A DNA stretch of 5,075 nt. Origin: a bacterium. GTDB lineage: Bacteria > Elusimicrobiota > Elusimicrobia > UBA1565 > UBA9628. The DNA is taken from positions 1 through 5,075 of the forward strand of contig JAJYFI010000138.1 in assembly GCA_021790955.1 (NCBI GenBank). Direction: 5' to 3'. The notes under the pieces were generated by a model. The model was not told the DNA's origin. It saw only the letters and a program-made list of their open reading frames with translations, and did no database searches. The position numbers were made by a program, and so were the translations under genes. Below are positions 4,183 to 5,075 of this stretch, one piece after another. Position 1 is the first letter of the stretch, and each line of letters starts with the position of its first letter.

Positions 4183-4298
4183 TCATGAGCCCCCAGGAAC
4201 TTCCGCGGCGCGCGGCGATCCGCCGGGAGATGGAAGAGATTTCGGAGCGCGAGTCCTCGGACGCCGCGCCATGCCTTAACGCCCGCAAGGAGGATGCC

Positions 4299-4550
4299 AT
4301 GAAGCTTGCGCCTTTCGTCAAGTTCCGCGAGGAGAAATTCGGAGCGGTGCTCTTCGAGACCCGCTCGGAGAAGGTCTACACCCTGAGCCCCACCGGGGCG
4401 GCCGTCGTGCGCGAGGTCCTGGCCGGCGCGAACGGCGCCGATCTCCTATCCCGGCTCAAAGCCAAATACGAGGACGCGTCGGGACGCATGGAGTCCGAGG
4501 CCAAGGCCTTCGTCAAGGACTTGAAGGACAAGGGACTTCTGACCGAATGA
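4299..4550 (+). CDS. PqqD-like protein (RiPP recognition element)
   Basis: From ATG 4299 the protein has 83 residues, typical of PqqD. PFVKFREEKFGAVLFETRSE forms the N-terminal beta strands, KVYTLSPTGAAVVREVLAG the strand and helix with the conserved L-x-P-x-G/A turn, and residues 46-83 hold two further helices ending KDLKDKGLL. Such domains bind the leader of a precursor peptide and present it to a radical SAM enzyme. AAGGAGG at 4287-4293 lies 5 nt before ATG 4299, an ideal spacing. The same frame is open back to ATG 4185, 2 nt after the prenyl synthase stop, with CGGGAG at 4171-4176 as a possible site. That form has 121 residues with a charged 38-residue extension containing one Cys. The stop overlaps the radical SAM start as ATGA, indicating coupling. 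No separate precursor peptide gene is seen in the window. Confidence 0.83.
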   Translation: MKLAPFVKFREEKFGAVLFETRSEKVYTLSPTGAAVVREVLAGANGADLLSRLKAKYEDASGRMESEAKAFVKDLKDKGLLTE

Positions 4551-5075
4551 CGCAGGCCGTCGCCCCCTCGATCAAGCAAGCGACTTCCGACGATCTCGGA
4601 GCGCCGCTCTACGTCGCCTGGCAGATCACGAACGAGTGCAACCTGGCCTGCCTCCATTGCATCGAGGAGTCGGGGCCGGGCAAAGCCTTCCCGGACGAGC
4701 TCTCCCGCGACGAGGCCTTCCGCGTGATCGACGGCTTGATCGAGAACGAGGTCCCTTACGTCTCGCTCTCGGGCGGGGAGCCGATGGCCCACCCCCATTT
4801 CTTCGAAATGGCCGAGCGCTTGACAAGCGCCGGCGTGGGCGTCAAGGTGGAGACCAACGGGCATTACCTCACGCCGGAGAGCTGCGCGCGCTTCAAGGAT
4901 ATCCGAATCAAGGTGGTGCAGGTTTCCTTGGACGGGGCGAAGCCCGCCTCCTACAACAAGATGCGCGTGAGGGGTCGCTACGAATCAGCGATCGAGGGGA
5001 TCAAGCGCTTGAAGGACGCCGGCGTCCCGATCGAGATCAATTTCGTCCCGGCGAAGTTCAATATCGGCGAGGCGG
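4547..5075 (+). CDS. Radical SAM enzyme, PqqE/SPASM-like (3' end outside window)
   Basis: The first 176 residues are present. TNECNLACLHC carries the CxxxCxxC motif (C31, C35, C38) that binds the 4Fe-4S cluster and S-adenosylmethionine. LSGGEP (74-79) is the SAM-contacting GGE motif, and VETNG and VQVSLDGA match later strands of the TIM-barrel. The order and spacing resemble PqqE, NirJ and other peptide- or porphyrin-modifying members that carry a C-terminal SPASM domain with extra clusters, but that part is off the window. The ATG overlaps the PqqD-like stop by the ATGA arrangement, so the two are translated together. With a leader-binding PqqD partner, modification of a ribosomal peptide or peptide-derived cofactor is the most likely job. 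A role in heme or quinone chemistry is possible given the prenyl synthase upstream. Confidence 0.9.
   Translation, partial: MTQAVAPSIKQATSDDLGAPLYVAWQITNECNLACLHCIEESGPGKAFPDELSRDEAFRVIDGLIENEVPYVSLSGGEPMAHPHFFEMAERLTSAGVGVKVETNGHYLTPESCARFKDIRIKVVQVSLDGAKPASYNKMRVRGRYESAIEGIKRLKDAGVPIEINFVPAKFNIGEA

Noticed and set aside
3741..4184. Upstream extension of the PqqD frame into the prenyl synthase gene
   Set aside because: It is an out-of-frame shadow of the prenyl synthase; the real PqqD start is at 4299 or, less likely, 4185.
4376..4864. Open frame of 162 codons on the - strand
   Set aside because: It is opposite the PqqD-like and radical SAM genes, both supported by motifs, and has no domain signal of its own.

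Overview
The window is GC-rich bacterial DNA with compact genes, mostly GTG/ATG starts and short intergenic gaps. Taxonomy cannot be fixed from it. The gene mix (HEPN and DUF4143-type accessory genes, a small coiled-coil membrane protein, a PqqD/radical SAM operon) would suit an environmental Gram-negative lineage such as Elusimicrobiota, but that is a low-confidence guess.

Left part (1-1034): the C-terminal end of a HEPN-domain protein, about 340 bases of intergenic DNA rich in palindromes, and a small protein built from 11-residue coiled-coil repeats ending in one membrane segment.

Middle part (1035-1925) is the unusual region. Two paralogous 72-nt tRNA-like genes face each other: a Glu(UUC)-like gene on the + strand and an Asp(GUC)-like gene on the - strand. 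Both have C instead of the near-universal U33. Their 44-bp upstream regions are identical but for one base, and compensatory base changes preserve their stems. Between them lies an XRE-family regulator, a bidirectional terminator and a predicted small RNA of about 54 nt on the - strand. That RNA has a TTGACG-17-TATAGT promoter with an extended -10. Its predicted +1 is exactly the first base of a 16-nt perfect antisense match to the anticodon arm of the Asp-like tRNA. The likely layout is tRNA-Glu-like > XRE > terminator < anti-tRNA sRNA < terminator < tRNA-Asp-like. This looks like a tRNA/anti-tRNA regulatory or toxin-antitoxin-like module and is the main candidate for an undescribed system. 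Its function is inference.

Right part (1982-5075): a DUF4143-type AAA+ ATPase with a nuclease-like C-terminus, then a tightly coupled operon behind an extended -10 promoter: a trans-isoprenyl diphosphate synthase, a PqqD-like peptide-binding protein and a radical SAM enzyme that runs off the window. PqqD next to a radical SAM enzyme points to modification of a ribosomally made peptide or a peptide-derived cofactor. The prenyl synthase suggests a prenylated or membrane-anchored product, or simply polyprenyl supply for quinone-like metabolism.
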